Source: Methanobrevibacter sp.
GTDB taxonomy: Archaea; Methanobacteriota; Methanobacteria; Methanobacteriales; Methanobacteriaceae
NCBI RefSeq assembly: GCF_017940815.1
Contig: NZ_JAGAXX010000035.1
Location: 1-40,576 of the forward strand
Direction: 5' to 3'
Length of the DNA stretch: 40,576 nt
The notes below the pieces were generated by a model, which did no database searches, was not told the DNA's origin, and was given only the letters and a program-made list of their open reading frames with translations. This document shows positions 26,073 through 34,997 of this stretch, one piece after another (within the stretch, counting starts at the first letter, position 1; each line of letters opens with the position of its first letter). A program made the translations under genes and the position numbers.

Positions 26073-26084
26073 AAAAATAAAATC

Positions 26085-26108
26085 ATGATGAAATATTTAT
26101 TTCATCAT
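26085..26108. terminator. Hairpin between convergent pyrE and moaB
   Basis: ATGATGAAATA (26085-26095) pairs with TATTTCATCAT (26098-26108) over a 2-base gap, with an A-run on the left and a T-run on the right. It can act in both directions. Its right arm covers the moaB stop codon. Confidence 0.65.
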
Positions 26109-26611
26109 TTTTTCACATGATGGACAAAATGAGGCAGTTCATCAATGATTAATCCTAAAGCTGTTTTAACAGCATTTGGGGAGCCGGGCATCGAAAATAT
26201 GATTGTTTTTTTATAGACTCCTGCAGTCGCTCTTGAGAGAAGTGCTGCAGATCCTATTTCTTCAAAAGATTTTGCCCTGAAGAGTTCTCCAAAACCATCA
26301 ATTTTTTTTTCAAAAAGTGCTTCAACGGTTTCAACGGTGATGTCACGTTCATCAAGACCTGTTCCACCGTTTGTTAGTATCACGTCAATTCCCTCGGAAA
26401 TCATGTCATCTATCGCATCGGTTAGGTCTTTTGGTTCATCAGGAATTAATTTTCTAGATTTTAATGTGTATCTAGATTCGATTTCCTCTGCGATGTATTT
26501 TCCAGACAAATCTAATTTTTCTGATTTTCTGCTGTCGCTAAGGGTTATTAATCCGCATTCAATATCATCAGATGATTGTTGCTTGTGTAATTTGGAAGTC
26601 TCACTTTTCAT
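26105..26611 (-). CDS. moaB: MoaB/MogA-type molybdopterin adenylyltransferase
   Basis: 168 residues from ATG 26611. It belongs to the MoaB/MogA fold, which adenylates molybdopterin before metal insertion. In methanogens the cofactor serves formylmethanofuran and formate dehydrogenases with Mo or W. DVILTNGGTGLDERDITVE is the family signature, with GSPNAV near the C terminus and FSMPGSP as the second loop. GAGGG just upstream selects ATG 26611 over the ATG at 26623. It is the last gene of an operon with three HTH regulators, and its start overlaps the regulator ahead of it. Confidence 0.9.
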   Translation of the reverse strand: MKSETSKLHKQQSSDDIECGLITLSDSRKSEKLDLSGKYIAEEIESRYTLKSRKLIPDEPKDLTDAIDDMISEGIDVILTNGGTGLDERDITVETVEALFEKKIDGFGELFRAKSFEEIGSAALLSRATAGVYKKTIIFSMPGSPNAVKTALGLIIDELPHFVHHVKK

Positions 26612-26954
26612 TTTTTCCCTCATTTTTAATTGATTCTTTAATTAAATTATATTCGTTTATATTCTTTAATAATTTTTTGCTGGGGCGATAATAGTAATTC
26701 TGCTCAAATTTTTCCTGTGTGATGTAGTCATATTTTGAGATTAGCTGTATGTGGTAACATATCGTTTTGTAGTCTAGCTGAAGTTTTTTTGATAATTGGT
26801 TTCTGTTGTATGGTCCTTCAAGTATTGCATCTATGATTCTTGCTGTTGTTTTTCCGCCGTCTCTGCTTTTAATTAAGTATAACAGTTCTTTGTTGGTCAA
26901 ATTCCAGATGTTCGTTTCAGTTTTTTTAATTTTAATCACCGCCAGTCTATTCAA
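26601..26954 (-). CDS. Winged-helix transcriptional regulator (ArsR-like)
   Basis: 117 residues. The central part (LLYLIKSRDGGKTTARIIDAILEGPYNRNQLSKKLQLDYKTICYHIQLISKY) is a winged-helix domain of the methanogen ArsR-like type, with a recognition helix around QLDYKTICYHIQ. No ligand domain is present. The start is TTG 26954, which overlaps the stop of the upstream regulator as TTGA; reinitiation after that stop is likely since no ribosome binding site is clear. A later in-frame GTG is possible. It sits just ahead of moaB, so a role in Mo/W cofactor control is an inference from position only. Confidence 0.8.
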   Translation of the reverse strand: MNRLAVIKIKKTETNIWNLTNKELLYLIKSRDGGKTTARIIDAILEGPYNRNQLSKKLQLDYKTICYHIQLISKYDYITQEKFEQNYYYRPSKKLLKNINEYNLIKESIKNEGKNEK

Positions 26955-27742
26955 TAATGATTAATGAGGCCAAATGCCCACGTTAAGGCATTCTCATCCT
27001 TGGCAATTAAGATTTGGCTGTCGTCGTAATGACCGTCTTTAAAAAATAATGTTAGAGACATGAATTCTTCTGAAATTGTCAAAAATAACCTTACCTTCTG
27101 CTTGGTTATTTTTATTTTGACTTTTTCATTTTCAACAAGGGACTTTTTCAAGTCGGCATTGCTTTTCATTGAATTTAAGATTTCACGGTCAATGGTTAAT
27201 TCCAGATTCTCTAATTTATTTTCATCTAGCAATTTTACTAGATGTTTCAAATGTTTCTCGGAATAGATCGGAAGAATAATCTTCAATGTTTTTGCTTTTG
27301 AAATTAATTTTAGATATGAATTGAATGCATTGGACAAATCGCTTGTAGTGGAATGTATATATTCGGCATCCTTTAGAAGGTACACGTTTTTCAAAACATC
27401 ATCTGGAATATCTGACAAATCGTGATTGTTCCAAAAGGCCTTGCTTTTGTTTACGGCATACCAGTTTTCAACAAGTTTCACCATGTTTACGGTTATCAGG
27501 TATCCGTTTGAAGTCAGTTCATATTGTTTGTTGACTTTCTTGATCAGATTGTTGTTTTCCAGTTCCTTAAGTCCATGCAATATTGTTGCGGAAGGCTTTT
27601 TCAACACATTTCTCAAGTCATCCAAGTTTTTAGGTCCATCATAAATTGCCAATAGCAGTCTTGAACGCATTCCTGAAGTCAAAATGTATTTGATTCCACT
27701 AAACTCTTTGTTTATTTGTTCACGGGTTTCTGTGCTGGTCAT
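26951..27742 (-). CDS. Methanogen HTH regulator with FilR1-type domain (DUF1724), paralogue B
   Basis: 263 residues. An N-terminal winged helix is seen at about 20-95 (LTSGMRSRLLLAIYDGPKNLDDLRNVLKKPSATILHGLKELE). The C-terminal half (about 130-260) resembles the FilR1/DUF1724 sensor domain found in archaeal regulators. It is a paralogue of the gene upstream: same length and order, shared AFWNNHDL versus AFWDNHNL near residue 105. The ATG overlaps the upstream stop by one base (TAATG). It is the second gene of the operon. Ligand unknown. Confidence 0.85.
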   Translation of the reverse strand: MTSTETREQINKEFSGIKYILTSGMRSRLLLAIYDGPKNLDDLRNVLKKPSATILHGLKELENNNLIKKVNKQYELTSNGYLITVNMVKLVENWYAVNKSKAFWNNHDLSDIPDDVLKNVYLLKDAEYIHSTTSDLSNAFNSYLKLISKAKTLKIILPIYSEKHLKHLVKLLDENKLENLELTIDREILNSMKSNADLKKSLVENEKVKIKITKQKVRLFLTISEEFMSLTLFFKDGHYDDSQILIAKDENALTWAFGLINHY

Positions 27743-28530
27743 TATATCACCTGATGTTTCACATGTTCAAATAATTTCTCAGCCCATTTGCCGGATTGCT
27801 CATCGTTTGAAACTAGGATGCGATTCTGGTCGAAGCTGCCGTCGTTTTTGAACAAGCCCAATCCTATGTTTTCATCGCAAATGCTCAAGTACAAATTCAA
27901 TTCGTCTTTAAACTTGAACACTCTCAATTTTTTACTTTTGACTGCAGGCCTTCTAATGTCTCCATTGATTTTGAAAAATAATTCTTGGAAAATGCTTTGC
28001 GGAATGATCAGTTCAACAGTGCCGTTGTTCTCCAATACCCTTTCAATTAATTTGGGGTATTCCGGATGCAAATAGGGAAATACTGCCTTTACGCTTTTAG
28101 ATGTGACCATCTGCTGTTTTATTGTATTGTGTGTTTTGAAAATCTCTGTTGGTGTCGCTTCAATTAGTGCACAATTCTTCAAATCGGTTATGCTTTTTAC
28201 AGAGTCAATGCTTAGCTGATTCAAGTTATGATTGTCCCAAAAAGCATCGTAATCACTAACCAGGTCCATGCTGTTTTTAAAGTCCATTAGACTTTTCAGA
28301 TAAACTTCTGCCATTGGAGAGATGTGGTACCTCTTGTTGATTTTTTGAATATGATTGTTTTTCTCTAATTTTCCTATATTACTTGAAACGGAACTGTAGG
28401 TAATCTTTGTTTTTTTAACGATGCCACGTACATTATTTGGTTGTTTATACAATTCACTTAAAATTTTCAATCGAATTTCCGATTTTGCAAGGAACTTGAT
28501 GTCGTTATTTATATCACTTTTGAAATTCAT
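27742..28530 (-). CDS. Methanogen HTH regulator with FilR1-type domain (DUF1724), paralogue A
   Basis: 262 residues, first gene of the minus-strand regulator-moaB operon. The N-terminal winged helix (about 15-85) has a recognition segment NVRGIVKKTKITYSSVSSNIGKLEKN. The C-terminal FilR1-like half contains TEIFKTHNTIKQQMVTSKSVKAVFPYLHPEYPKLIERVLE. GGAGATG seven bases before the ATG is a clear ribosome binding site. The promoter faces nob1 across an array of nine 11-bp repeats, the most likely binding site for this protein or its paralogue. Confidence 0.85.
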   Translation of the reverse strand: MNFKSDINNDIKFLAKSEIRLKILSELYKQPNNVRGIVKKTKITYSSVSSNIGKLEKNNHIQKINKRYHISPMAEVYLKSLMDFKNSMDLVSDYDAFWDNHNLNQLSIDSVKSITDLKNCALIEATPTEIFKTHNTIKQQMVTSKSVKAVFPYLHPEYPKLIERVLENNGTVELIIPQSIFQELFFKINGDIRRPAVKSKKLRVFKFKDELNLYLSICDENIGLGLFKNDGSFDQNRILVSNDEQSGKWAEKLFEHVKHQVI

Positions 28531-28617
28531 TTAAACATCTCCTATCCATAAAGATTTCTATTAAACTCTTCATGTAATTTCGTTAATATTAATTTAACAA
28601 TTAGAATTTAAATAAAT

Positions 28618-28716
28618 TATTCCAAATCCTTACAATATTTATCCAATATTTATTCTAAGCTTTTTCCAAACTTTTCCCAAATATTTCCCAAGGTTATTCC
28701 AAATGTATTCCAACTC
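28618..28716. repeat. Nine helically phased 11-bp repeats between divergent promoters
   Basis: Nine units in exact 11-bp register, starting at 28618, 28629, 28640, 28651, 28662, 28673, 28684, 28695 and 28706. The consensus is TATTCCAAANT: the first unit is TATTCCAAATC and the last two are TATTCCAAATG and TATTCCAACTC. Units 2 and 4 are the most degenerate. The array fills the gap between the minus-strand TATA box of the regulator operon (about 28606-28617, TTTATTTAAA) and the plus-strand TATA box of nob1 (about 28725-28740). It is not CRISPR: there are no spacers. Confidence 0.8.
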
Positions 28717-28724
28717 ATTGAATA

Positions 28725-28758
28725 GCTTTATTAATTTATAGTTTGTAATATAATATCA
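28725..28758 (+). promoter_or_regulatory. nob1 promoter, probably leaderless transcript
   Basis: A TATA-like CTTTATTAATTTATAG ends 18 bp before the nob1 ATG. Transcription should begin at or next to the ATG, and no ribosome binding site is present, so translation is probably leaderless. Confidence 0.5.
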
Positions 28759-29264
28759 TGGAAATTTATTATGTTCTAGATGCATCTGCTTTTATAAATG
28801 GATTTAAACTAATTTCTAAAAACAATTTCACGGTTCCAGAAATATCATCTGAAATTAAAGATTTCAAATCCAAATTAACATTTGATATGGCTCTTGAGGA
28901 AGGCAGGTTAATCATACAAGATGTGTCTTCCGAGTATATATCAAGTGTTAATGATATTATTTCTGATTCCGGTGATATTTTAAGATTATCCATGCCTGAT
29001 AAAAAATTAATATCCCTTGCATACATGTTCCATCAACAGGGTCGCAACGTAAAGGTTATCAGTGACGATTACACAATCCAGAACACCTTGAAAATCATGA
29101 ACATTCCGTATTCTGGAGTTATAACAGATGGAATTAAGGGAATTTACAATTGGAAAAAGGTTTGTGAAGGATGTAAAAAGGAATATGATGAGGATTATCC
29201 TTTTGATGATTGCGAGATTTGCGGTTCAAGAATATTCAAGAAAAGAATAAAGGTGAATAAATGA
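28758..29264 (+). CDS. nob1: Nob1-type rRNA maturation endonuclease (PIN domain plus zinc ribbon)
   Basis: 168 residues. Nob1 cleaves the 3' end of pre-16S rRNA in archaeal 40S-like small-subunit maturation. The PIN domain starts VLDASAFI with the metal-binding Asp8, and has further acidic residues at EEGR (about 47) and VISDDYTIQ (about 100-108). The zinc ribbon uses Cys136, Cys139, Cys152 and Cys155 (CEGC and CEIC). Length fits archaeal Nob1. The next gene overlaps its stop (ATGA). It is divergent from the regulator operon and shares the repeat array upstream. Confidence 0.93.
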   Translation: MEIYYVLDASAFINGFKLISKNNFTVPEISSEIKDFKSKLTFDMALEEGRLIIQDVSSEYISSVNDIISDSGDILRLSMPDKKLISLAYMFHQQGRNVKVISDDYTIQNTLKIMNIPYSGVITDGIKGIYNWKKVCEGCKKEYDEDYPFDDCEICGSRIFKKRIKVNK

Positions 29265-30376
29265 ATATTGGAATTGTTGTTCACGGACCTAATATAATTG
29301 ACTCAGGTTATGCCTTGAAACTGATTGGCCTGCTTAAAGAATATGGTGATGTTAAGGTTAGGCTTGGCGGAACAATGGGAAGGACTGCAGTGATTGATGC
29401 AAGCCTGGAGGATGTGATTGACATCTCCCGCAAGTTGGTTCCAAGCGAGTCCCTCAAGATATTTCATGATGATGGAGCGGATGTGATTTTCCTTCTGAAT
29501 TATGGTAAATCGGATGTGACTGGCCAGGTTTTCGGATATAAGGTTTACAATCATTATGTTGAAAAGATCGACGATAACAACATTCCTGTAATTCAAATTG
29601 AAAGGCCTGGCGAAGAAGACGGTAGTGTCATTTTATGGAATAATGACTTGGAATTGGGCCATGATTTGTCTGAAAGGTTGGGCTTGAATATTGTATGGCC
29701 TGAAGAGGTTTATGAAAAGCATATTAAAAATGACAATGCAGGTTTGAATCAAAGAATTGTCCATGGGGTAAGTCCTGGTGAAAATATCATGGTTAACAGT
29801 GTCGTGATTGGAAAGACTAATTCCGACCGGCTTACATTGATTGCCCGTGACAATCATATTGTCGACATTGTTGGTGGTGAGCTTAAACAGCACGGCCTTG
29901 AAAAGCTGGGCGAGGTGGATCTTGATTCAGCAATAATCAAAACAGGTCTTTTAAGGCATGCAAAGGTCACTCCTCGTGTAATATCAAATCAAAAGCCTAA
30001 TGATTTTAGGGTAACTTTTCTTGACCATGCTGGAGAGGATGTTTACAGATTCAGAGATTCCAGTCTTGTCATCACTGTTGGTGACGACACCACATTGATA
30101 TCTTCAGACATTCTGTATAGATTTGATATACCTGTAATTGGAATAACTGATGGGGATTTGGATAAGGTTGTGGAAGATGGATTCAAGGTTAAAAATTCCA
30201 TAATCTTCGAGGTCGAAAGTGGTTTTGATGACATCATCGGTCAAAATATTAAACAGGTAATCTTTGGCGGCAAACGGGAATGTGGTGATTTTGAAGATAT
30301 CGAGGATGTTAAATGCAAAATCATTGAAATAATAAATAATATTAATTGCAATTACAAAATTAATTATATAGAATAA
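29261..30376 (+). CDS. DUF2117 family protein
   Basis: 371 residues. It matches the methanogen-restricted DUF2117 family as I recognise it (MNIGIVVHGPNIIDSGYALK at the N terminus, then LGGTMGRTAVIDASL). The N-terminal half is a Rossmann-like alpha/beta region; the C-terminal half is less conserved and ends in an acidic, then AT-rich Asn/Ile tail. No membrane or signal segment is visible. The ATG overlaps the nob1 stop, and methanogenesis marker 2 follows after 18 bp, so it may serve methanogenesis or its cofactors. Function unknown. Confidence 0.75.
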   Translation: MNIGIVVHGPNIIDSGYALKLIGLLKEYGDVKVRLGGTMGRTAVIDASLEDVIDISRKLVPSESLKIFHDDGADVIFLLNYGKSDVTGQVFGYKVYNHYVEKIDDNNIPVIQIERPGEEDGSVILWNNDLELGHDLSERLGLNIVWPEEVYEKHIKNDNAGLNQRIVHGVSPGENIMVNSVVIGKTNSDRLTLIARDNHIVDIVGGELKQHGLEKLGEVDLDSAIIKTGLLRHAKVTPRVISNQKPNDFRVTFLDHAGEDVYRFRDSSLVITVGDDTTLISSDILYRFDIPVIGITDGDLDKVVEDGFKVKNSIIFEVESGFDDIIGQNIKQVIFGGKRECGDFEDIEDVKCKIIEIINNINCNYKINYIE

Positions 30377-30394
30377 AATTGGGAAGTGTAATCT

Positions 30395-31369
30395 TTGGAT
30401 TTAAAAAGTCTAGTAAAGGAAATTCAAGAATTTAAGGGCGTGTCACGTAAAAGTTCAATAGACAATGTAATATCTCTTTTAAAAGAATCATACAACGTTT
30501 CCGGTGATGTTGTGATTGACATTGGTGACGACGCTTCCGCTATTGACATTGGAAATGGTCAGGTAATGCTTATTGCGGCGGACGGCATTTGGGGAGACAT
30601 CATGAATGTAAACCCTTATTGGGCAGGATATTGCTCCGTGCTTGTTAATGTTAATGATATTGCTGCGATGGGAGGAAAGCCATTGGCTATGGTAAACATA
30701 ATGTCAATAAGCAATGATGATATTTACGAAGATTTGTTAAATGGAATAAAAGACGGATGCTTGAAGTTCAATGTCCCTATGGTTGGAGGACACTTGCATC
30801 CTGATGGTGAGGTGGACTCATTAGGTGTGGCAATTGTCGGAATAGCTCAAAAAGATAAGATAATTACTAGTTTTGGAGCTGAAGTTGGAGATAAGGTGAT
30901 TGTTGCTATCGACCTTGATGGCAAACCTCATGAAATGTTTTCCTTGAACTGGGACACTACATATGACAAAGATGCACAACTCGTTCAAGACCAGATTACT
31001 GCGGTTCAATACTTGGCCGAACATGATTACATCAAATCCGGAAAGGATATTTCAAACCCTGGAATTTTGGGAACCTTGGAAATGCTTCTGGAAACTTCTC
31101 ACAAAGGAGCCACAGTCAATCTTGACGACATTCCAAAAAATGAGAACATGTCATGGGTTGATTGGCTTAGATCATATCCTGGTTCAGGTTTTGTTTTCAC
31201 AGCAAGTGAAGATAAATGTGATTACATTAAGGAATATTTGGCCAAATACTCAATTGCGGCCAATGTGGTTGGTGAAGTGAATGATTCCAATTCGCTATTC
31301 TTGAATCATGACGGTGAACAGGTGGAAGTGTTCAACCAAGATAAAAATCCCGTGTTTATTTTCAGATGA
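30395..31369 (+). CDS. mmp2: Methanogenesis marker protein 2 (AIR synthase/ThiL-like fold)
   Basis: 324 residues from TTG 30395, with GGGAAGTG upstream. It belongs to the PurM/ThiL superfamily: IDIGDDASAIDIG is the Mg-ATP-binding segment, VNVNDIAAMGGKPLAMVN the next motif, and VPMVGGHLHPDG the third. It matches the family found in essentially all methanogens and called marker 2. The phosphorylated or amidated substrate is unknown. The gene is separated from the mmp3-mmp17 cluster by two genes. The marker status is known from comparative genomics; a role in methanogenesis cofactors is inferred. Confidence 0.85.
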   Translation: MDLKSLVKEIQEFKGVSRKSSIDNVISLLKESYNVSGDVVIDIGDDASAIDIGNGQVMLIAADGIWGDIMNVNPYWAGYCSVLVNVNDIAAMGGKPLAMVNIMSISNDDIYEDLLNGIKDGCLKFNVPMVGGHLHPDGEVDSLGVAIVGIAQKDKIITSFGAEVGDKVIVAIDLDGKPHEMFSLNWDTTYDKDAQLVQDQITAVQYLAEHDYIKSGKDISNPGILGTLEMLLETSHKGATVNLDDIPKNENMSWVDWLRSYPGSGFVFTASEDKCDYIKEYLAKYSIAANVVGEVNDSNSLFLNHDGEQVEVFNQDKNPVFIFR

Positions 31370-31379
31370 GAGGTAGGAT

Positions 31380-32111
31380 ATGGATTTATCAAATATCATT
31401 TTTAATTCATTGAAATATCCGTTTAGGAATATTGCAAAATTGCCGATTATTTCTATTCTTTTTATTTTAATAACCATTACTCCAATAGGTTATCTGTTGG
31501 ATAATAAGATCATAATTTTCATTGGGGTAGTTGCATTCTTTATTTTCATTTTGATTGTACCAGGATTCTTCCTGGACGTTATTAAAACAGGTTCAAGGGA
31601 ATCTTCGATGTTTCCTTCTTTCAATCTGGTGAACAGCGTATATGACTCAATTAGGGTTTTGGCATTGAGAATGGTTTATATGATTGTACCTGCCTTGGTA
31701 TTTTTCATAAGCCTGTCCACATTGGGTCCCGCCAGTGTAAATCTTCTATATGAATACAAGATTCTTAGCTTCCTGGCAACTTTCTGGACTTTAACCCTGG
31801 TGATTTTAGTCACCTATCTGGTGTTCGAATTCCTTCTGTTTTTTGCAAAAGCCAGGTTGGCATATCTTGATAGCTTGTCAGAGGCCTTGAAAATTAATAG
31901 GGTCATTGGCGATATCAGGAACATAGGAATATTCAATATAATTAAATGGCTGATAGCGATGGCGATCTTGATGGTTGTAATTTCATTCGTCTCATCATTC
32001 GTTCTGACAATTCCTTATGTGGGATTCCTGATTGATGTCTGTATTATTATTCCAATCATGGAAAGTATTGCGAATTATTCATTGGGATTGCTATATTCAA
32101 ATATCACATAA
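31380..32111 (+). CDS. DUF4013 family membrane protein
   Basis: 243 residues, hydrophobic along nearly its whole length, with about six predicted membrane segments (about 20-40, 44-68, 90-120, 130-160, 185-212, 215-240). It resembles the DUF4013 family common in Methanobacteriales. No catalytic motif is visible. AGGTAGGAT precedes the ATG, 10 bp after the mmp2 stop, so it is probably cotranscribed. It converges on the secreted nuclease gene with only 15 bp between the stops. Confidence 0.8.
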   Translation: MDLSNIIFNSLKYPFRNIAKLPIISILFILITITPIGYLLDNKIIIFIGVVAFFIFILIVPGFFLDVIKTGSRESSMFPSFNLVNSVYDSIRVLALRMVYMIVPALVFFISLSTLGPASVNLLYEYKILSFLATFWTLTLVILVTYLVFEFLLFFAKARLAYLDSLSEALKINRVIGDIRNIGIFNIIKWLIAMAILMVVISFVSSFVLTIPYVGFLIDVCIIIPIMESIANYSLGLLYSNIT

Positions 32112-32126
32112 AAAATAAAAAAGAGT

Positions 32127-32873
32127 TCAAGGATTGCACCGCTTACACGGGATATATCCTTGGCTTATTGCATCGTCTCTTGCAGAAAAGAACACTTTGT
32201 TTCCTTCAGCCATGTCCTTGACACTGGAACATGACGGTTCGTGGAATTTGCCGGTGTTTGCATTTCCAACATAACTTGCAGAACCTGATGAACTTGTCGA
32301 TTCGCTGCTTGTCGGATGTGAACTTGATGAAGACGAGCTATGTGTGTCTGCCACATGGGTGTTGCCGTTTGCCCAGTCATATGGGTAGAATTCACTTGGA
32401 GGCATGTACATTATTTCGGCAAGCCCTTCTTTTAAAAGCATCTCATTGACATTTTTTCCATCAACAATAACGACGCCTAATGTTCTTCCGTACTTGTCAT
32501 TGTGTTTCCTATTGTCGACATCAATGCCCACTTTTTTGTTTAGGCAAAGTTTTTGCACAAAGTTTTTAGATGTAATATAACCTTCAACGCCTCTTTCAGG
32601 GGTGTTCACTCCTACAAAACGAATTTTTTCACCGTTATCCAGATATATAGTATCTCCATCAACTACATTGGTGCAGACTGCGCTTTCTTCAACATGACAG
32701 TCTGTCTTGTTGTATTTGCTTAAGATATCTGAAGCTGACAGGTCATAATATTTGGAACTTGGAATGTTGTGTGAAAACCCGGTTCCTGTGTATGCGCTTG
32801 CAATTGAGATTGCACTAATCGCTATAATCAAAATAACCAATAAAGAAAATATATGTTTTTTAGTGACTTTCAT
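32127..32873 (-). CDS. Secreted thermonuclease-like protein with C-terminal Cys-rich (Ada-like) domain
   Basis: 248 residues. Signal peptide or membrane anchor at about 1-27. The SNase domain (about 65-165) keeps the catalytic residues of micrococcal nuclease: Arg85, Glu93 (RFVGVNTPE) and Arg130 (KYGRTLG), plus Asp72 and Asp74. A Ser-rich linker (177-200) leads to a domain with His211, Cys215, Cys243 and Cys246 that resembles the Ada zinc-binding module (YVGNANTGKFHEPSC). It should cut DNA or RNA outside the cell. GAGGA upstream of the ATG fixes the start. Confidence 0.85.
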   Translation of the reverse strand: MKVTKKHIFSLLVILIIAISAISIASAYTGTGFSHNIPSSKYYDLSASDILSKYNKTDCHVEESAVCTNVVDGDTIYLDNGEKIRFVGVNTPERGVEGYITSKNFVQKLCLNKKVGIDVDNRKHNDKYGRTLGVVIVDGKNVNEMLLKEGLAEIMYMPPSEFYPYDWANGNTHVADTHSSSSSSSHPTSSESTSSSGSASYVGNANTGKFHEPSCSSVKDMAEGNKVFFSARDDAISQGYIPCKRCNP

Positions 32874-32999
32874 AAATTTTCCTCCTCAATTATTAATGTT
32901 ATAATTTTGTGTTTATATAATTTTTCAAAATCAAATAAATAATTGTTTTATATAATAAACTCATAAATATATAATATTAAAATTCTTATTGGAGATTGT

Positions 33000-34547
33000 A
33001 TGTTAATTAAAATTAATGGAGAGGAAATAGAAGTGGCAGATGCTTCTACAATTCAGGATGTAATTGATGAAACAAATGCCCCTTATACTCCAGGAAGTAT
33101 TATTTGCTTAATAAAAGGTAAAAAAGAACTGGAAAAGAATATTAGCAAGTATAAAATTAAAACAAACAAGGGTTCAATAATTATACAATTGGACGAATCC
33201 GATGAGGCAAAACCTCTTGTTGATGTGTGGAAAAATCAATACGAGGAGTTTGTTGACTTGGACATTCGCTGGTCAACTCCTACAGAAGTGGCAGTTGGTC
33301 CTATTGTAACTGATTTGGAGCCTACTTCTGATGAATACAAGTATTTTGAGGGAGATGTTGTTTTAAGTTTATCTAGTTTTAGTAATGAGTCAACTCACTT
33401 TATAATGCTTAAGGAAAACACTACTAACGTTTACAGTGTTCCGCCATACAACAAGGGTATTTTTGCCCGTGTAATTGGTGGTAAAAAAACTTTGGAAGGG
33501 TTAACTGATGACGATAAGATAACAGGCATTGAGCCGGTCATTGAAAGAAGCACAACAACTGACAGTGCTTCCGTATCAGACTTAAGCACAGTTTTGGAAG
33601 AAGGAAATGAGTTATACACTTACATTTCATTCGATATTGATGAGGACTCTCCTACTTGTGTAGAGCATCTCTTTTCAGTTATTAAAGACGGTAGAATTAA
33701 AGTTTCATATGACAGTGAGTCATTCATAGGCTTTTATGACCTTGCAGGTATAGATAAACCTAAGGAAAACACCACTCAAAGAACTCGTGGAACAATTACT
33801 GTGAGAAACGATGGTGTAGGTGTTGGAAAAGTATTCATATATCGTGAAAACAGGGTATTGACTCCAAATCATACCACTGTTGGGCACATCGTTGCGGGAA
33901 TGGAAATAATTGACATCGCAAAAGAAAACGATTTCATTACCGTTCAATCTGAACAACAAAGGTTAATGTTATTAAATAAAACTCAAAAAGAGGCTACAGA
34001 ACTATTGTCTGCAGCTGGCGTTGAGCACATGATTGATGGATTGATTGATGATGATGCAATTATTGTCGAGCAAATTCCTAAACATACAATTGATATCCTA
34101 AAAGAAGGTCAGGTAATTACAAAAGCAATCAAGAAAGAGGACTTATGTACAGTCAAGTTTGCAGATAATGCTCCAAGGTCTGTAAGATACTTCAAATATG
34201 TTTCTGGTCTTTTGGAAAATCCTATTGGAAAAATCAAAGTCCACTTTGCAGTGCCTGGAATGCACATTGTAATTTTTGAAGGAGATAAGAAATTGGCTAA
34301 GGGTTTAGTTCCTGAGAATAACCCGGTCGATAAGGTAATTAGAGGTCAAATTGGTATTACCAACATGGCTTCAAAAAGTGCAGGTCTAATCGGTATCAGA
34401 TTTGAGGACAATTCTGAATACGGTCCTACTGCAGAATCATTTGAAGCGACAAACATTGTTGGGGATATCACTTCAGATTATGATCACATTGAACAATTAA
34501 AAGAGGGAGTTGAAGTTTATGTCACAGAATCTAACCATGAGTCCTGA
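33000..34547 (+). CDS. mmp3: Methanogenesis marker protein 3
   Basis: 515 residues, full length for this methanogen-specific family. An N-terminal ubiquitin-like domain ([20 protein letters not shown]) is followed by segments with a cyclophilin-like character and the [23 protein letters not shown] region. In Methanococcus maripaludis Mmp3 is reported to copurify with McrC, Mmp7, Mmp17 and A2 in the complex that activates methyl-coenzyme M reductase. GGAGA five bases before the ATG fixes the start, and a TATA box is seen at 32945-32955. The mmp6 ATG lies inside its 3' end, so the two are translationally coupled. It opens the five-gene mmp operon. Confidence 0.93.
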   Translation: MLIKINGEEIEVADASTIQDVIDETNAPYTPGSIICLIKGKKELEKNISKYKIKTNKGSIIIQLDESDEAKPLVDVWKNQYEEFVDLDIRWSTPTEVAVGPIVTDLEPTSDEYKYFEGDVVLSLSSFSNESTHFIMLKENTTNVYSVPPYNKGIFARVIGGKKTLEGLTDDDKITGIEPVIERSTTTDSASVSDLSTVLEEGNELYTYISFDIDEDSPTCVEHLFSVIKDGRIKVSYDSESFIGFYDLAGIDKPKENTTQRTRGTITVRNDGVGVGKVFIYRENRVLTPNHTTVGHIVAGMEIIDIAKENDFITVQSEQQRLMLLNKTQKEATELLSAAGVEHMIDGLIDDDAIIVEQIPKHTIDILKEGQVITKAIKKEDLCTVKFADNAPRSVRYFKYVSGLLENPIGKIKVHFAVPGMHIVIFEGDKKLAKGLVPENNPVDKVIRGQIGITNMASKSAGLIGIRFEDNSEYGPTAESFEATNIVGDITSDYDHIEQLKEGVEVYVTESNHES

Positions 34548-34989
34548 TTTGGGTACTGAAGATTGGGATCCTGATGTAATCACTCGTATGATTTTTATTG
34601 GGCCAGGAGCTCACGTAAGTGAACAAGAAATCGTTACTGCATTTCACATGCTGGGTTTACCACTTACTATTAAAAATACTTGTTATGGATCTATGATTAG
34701 TGGAAAAAGTGAGGATGTATACAAGGCAATTGAGGAGATTAGAAAACTAGACCCTAATCACATTTTCACAAAGGAAAGAGGATTCGCTCCAGGTGATCCT
34801 AGAAGATGCAGAGGTCACAGGTTCGGTCCTAGGGAAGGTTTCCACCAAATGGAAAAGGAATATCGTATACTTGGTTTTGTTTCAAACGCTTTAGAAAATC
34901 CTAAAGAGGTTGAAATTGAAGAGAAAAAACCAGTTGACGTTGATGAATTTAAGAAAATCATGAATGATTGTTTAGATAAAGAAGAATAG
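34519..34989 (+). CDS. mmp6: Methanogenesis marker protein 6
   Basis: 156 residues from ATG 34519, with GGGAG upstream and a 29-bp overlap with mmp3. The family is recognised from [18 protein letters not shown] and a basic, Arg-rich loop near [20 protein letters not shown]. Its biochemical role is unknown. The TTG at 34510 would add three residues and is less likely. It is one of the marker proteins nearly universal in methanogens, and always near mmp3 and mmp5 in this lineage as far as I know. Confidence 0.9.
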   Translation: MSQNLTMSPDLGTEDWDPDVITRMIFIGPGAHVSEQEIVTAFHMLGLPLTIKNTCYGSMISGKSEDVYKAIEEIRKLDPNHIFTKERGFAPGDPRRCRGHRFGPREGFHQMEKEYRILGFVSNALENPKEVEIEEKKPVDVDEFKKIMNDCLDKEE

Positions 34990-34997
34990 GTGAAAAT

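Noticed and set aside
28618-28716. CRISPR-like array
   Set aside because: Units are 11 bp and contiguous, with no spacers and no cas genes in the window. It is a binding-site array.
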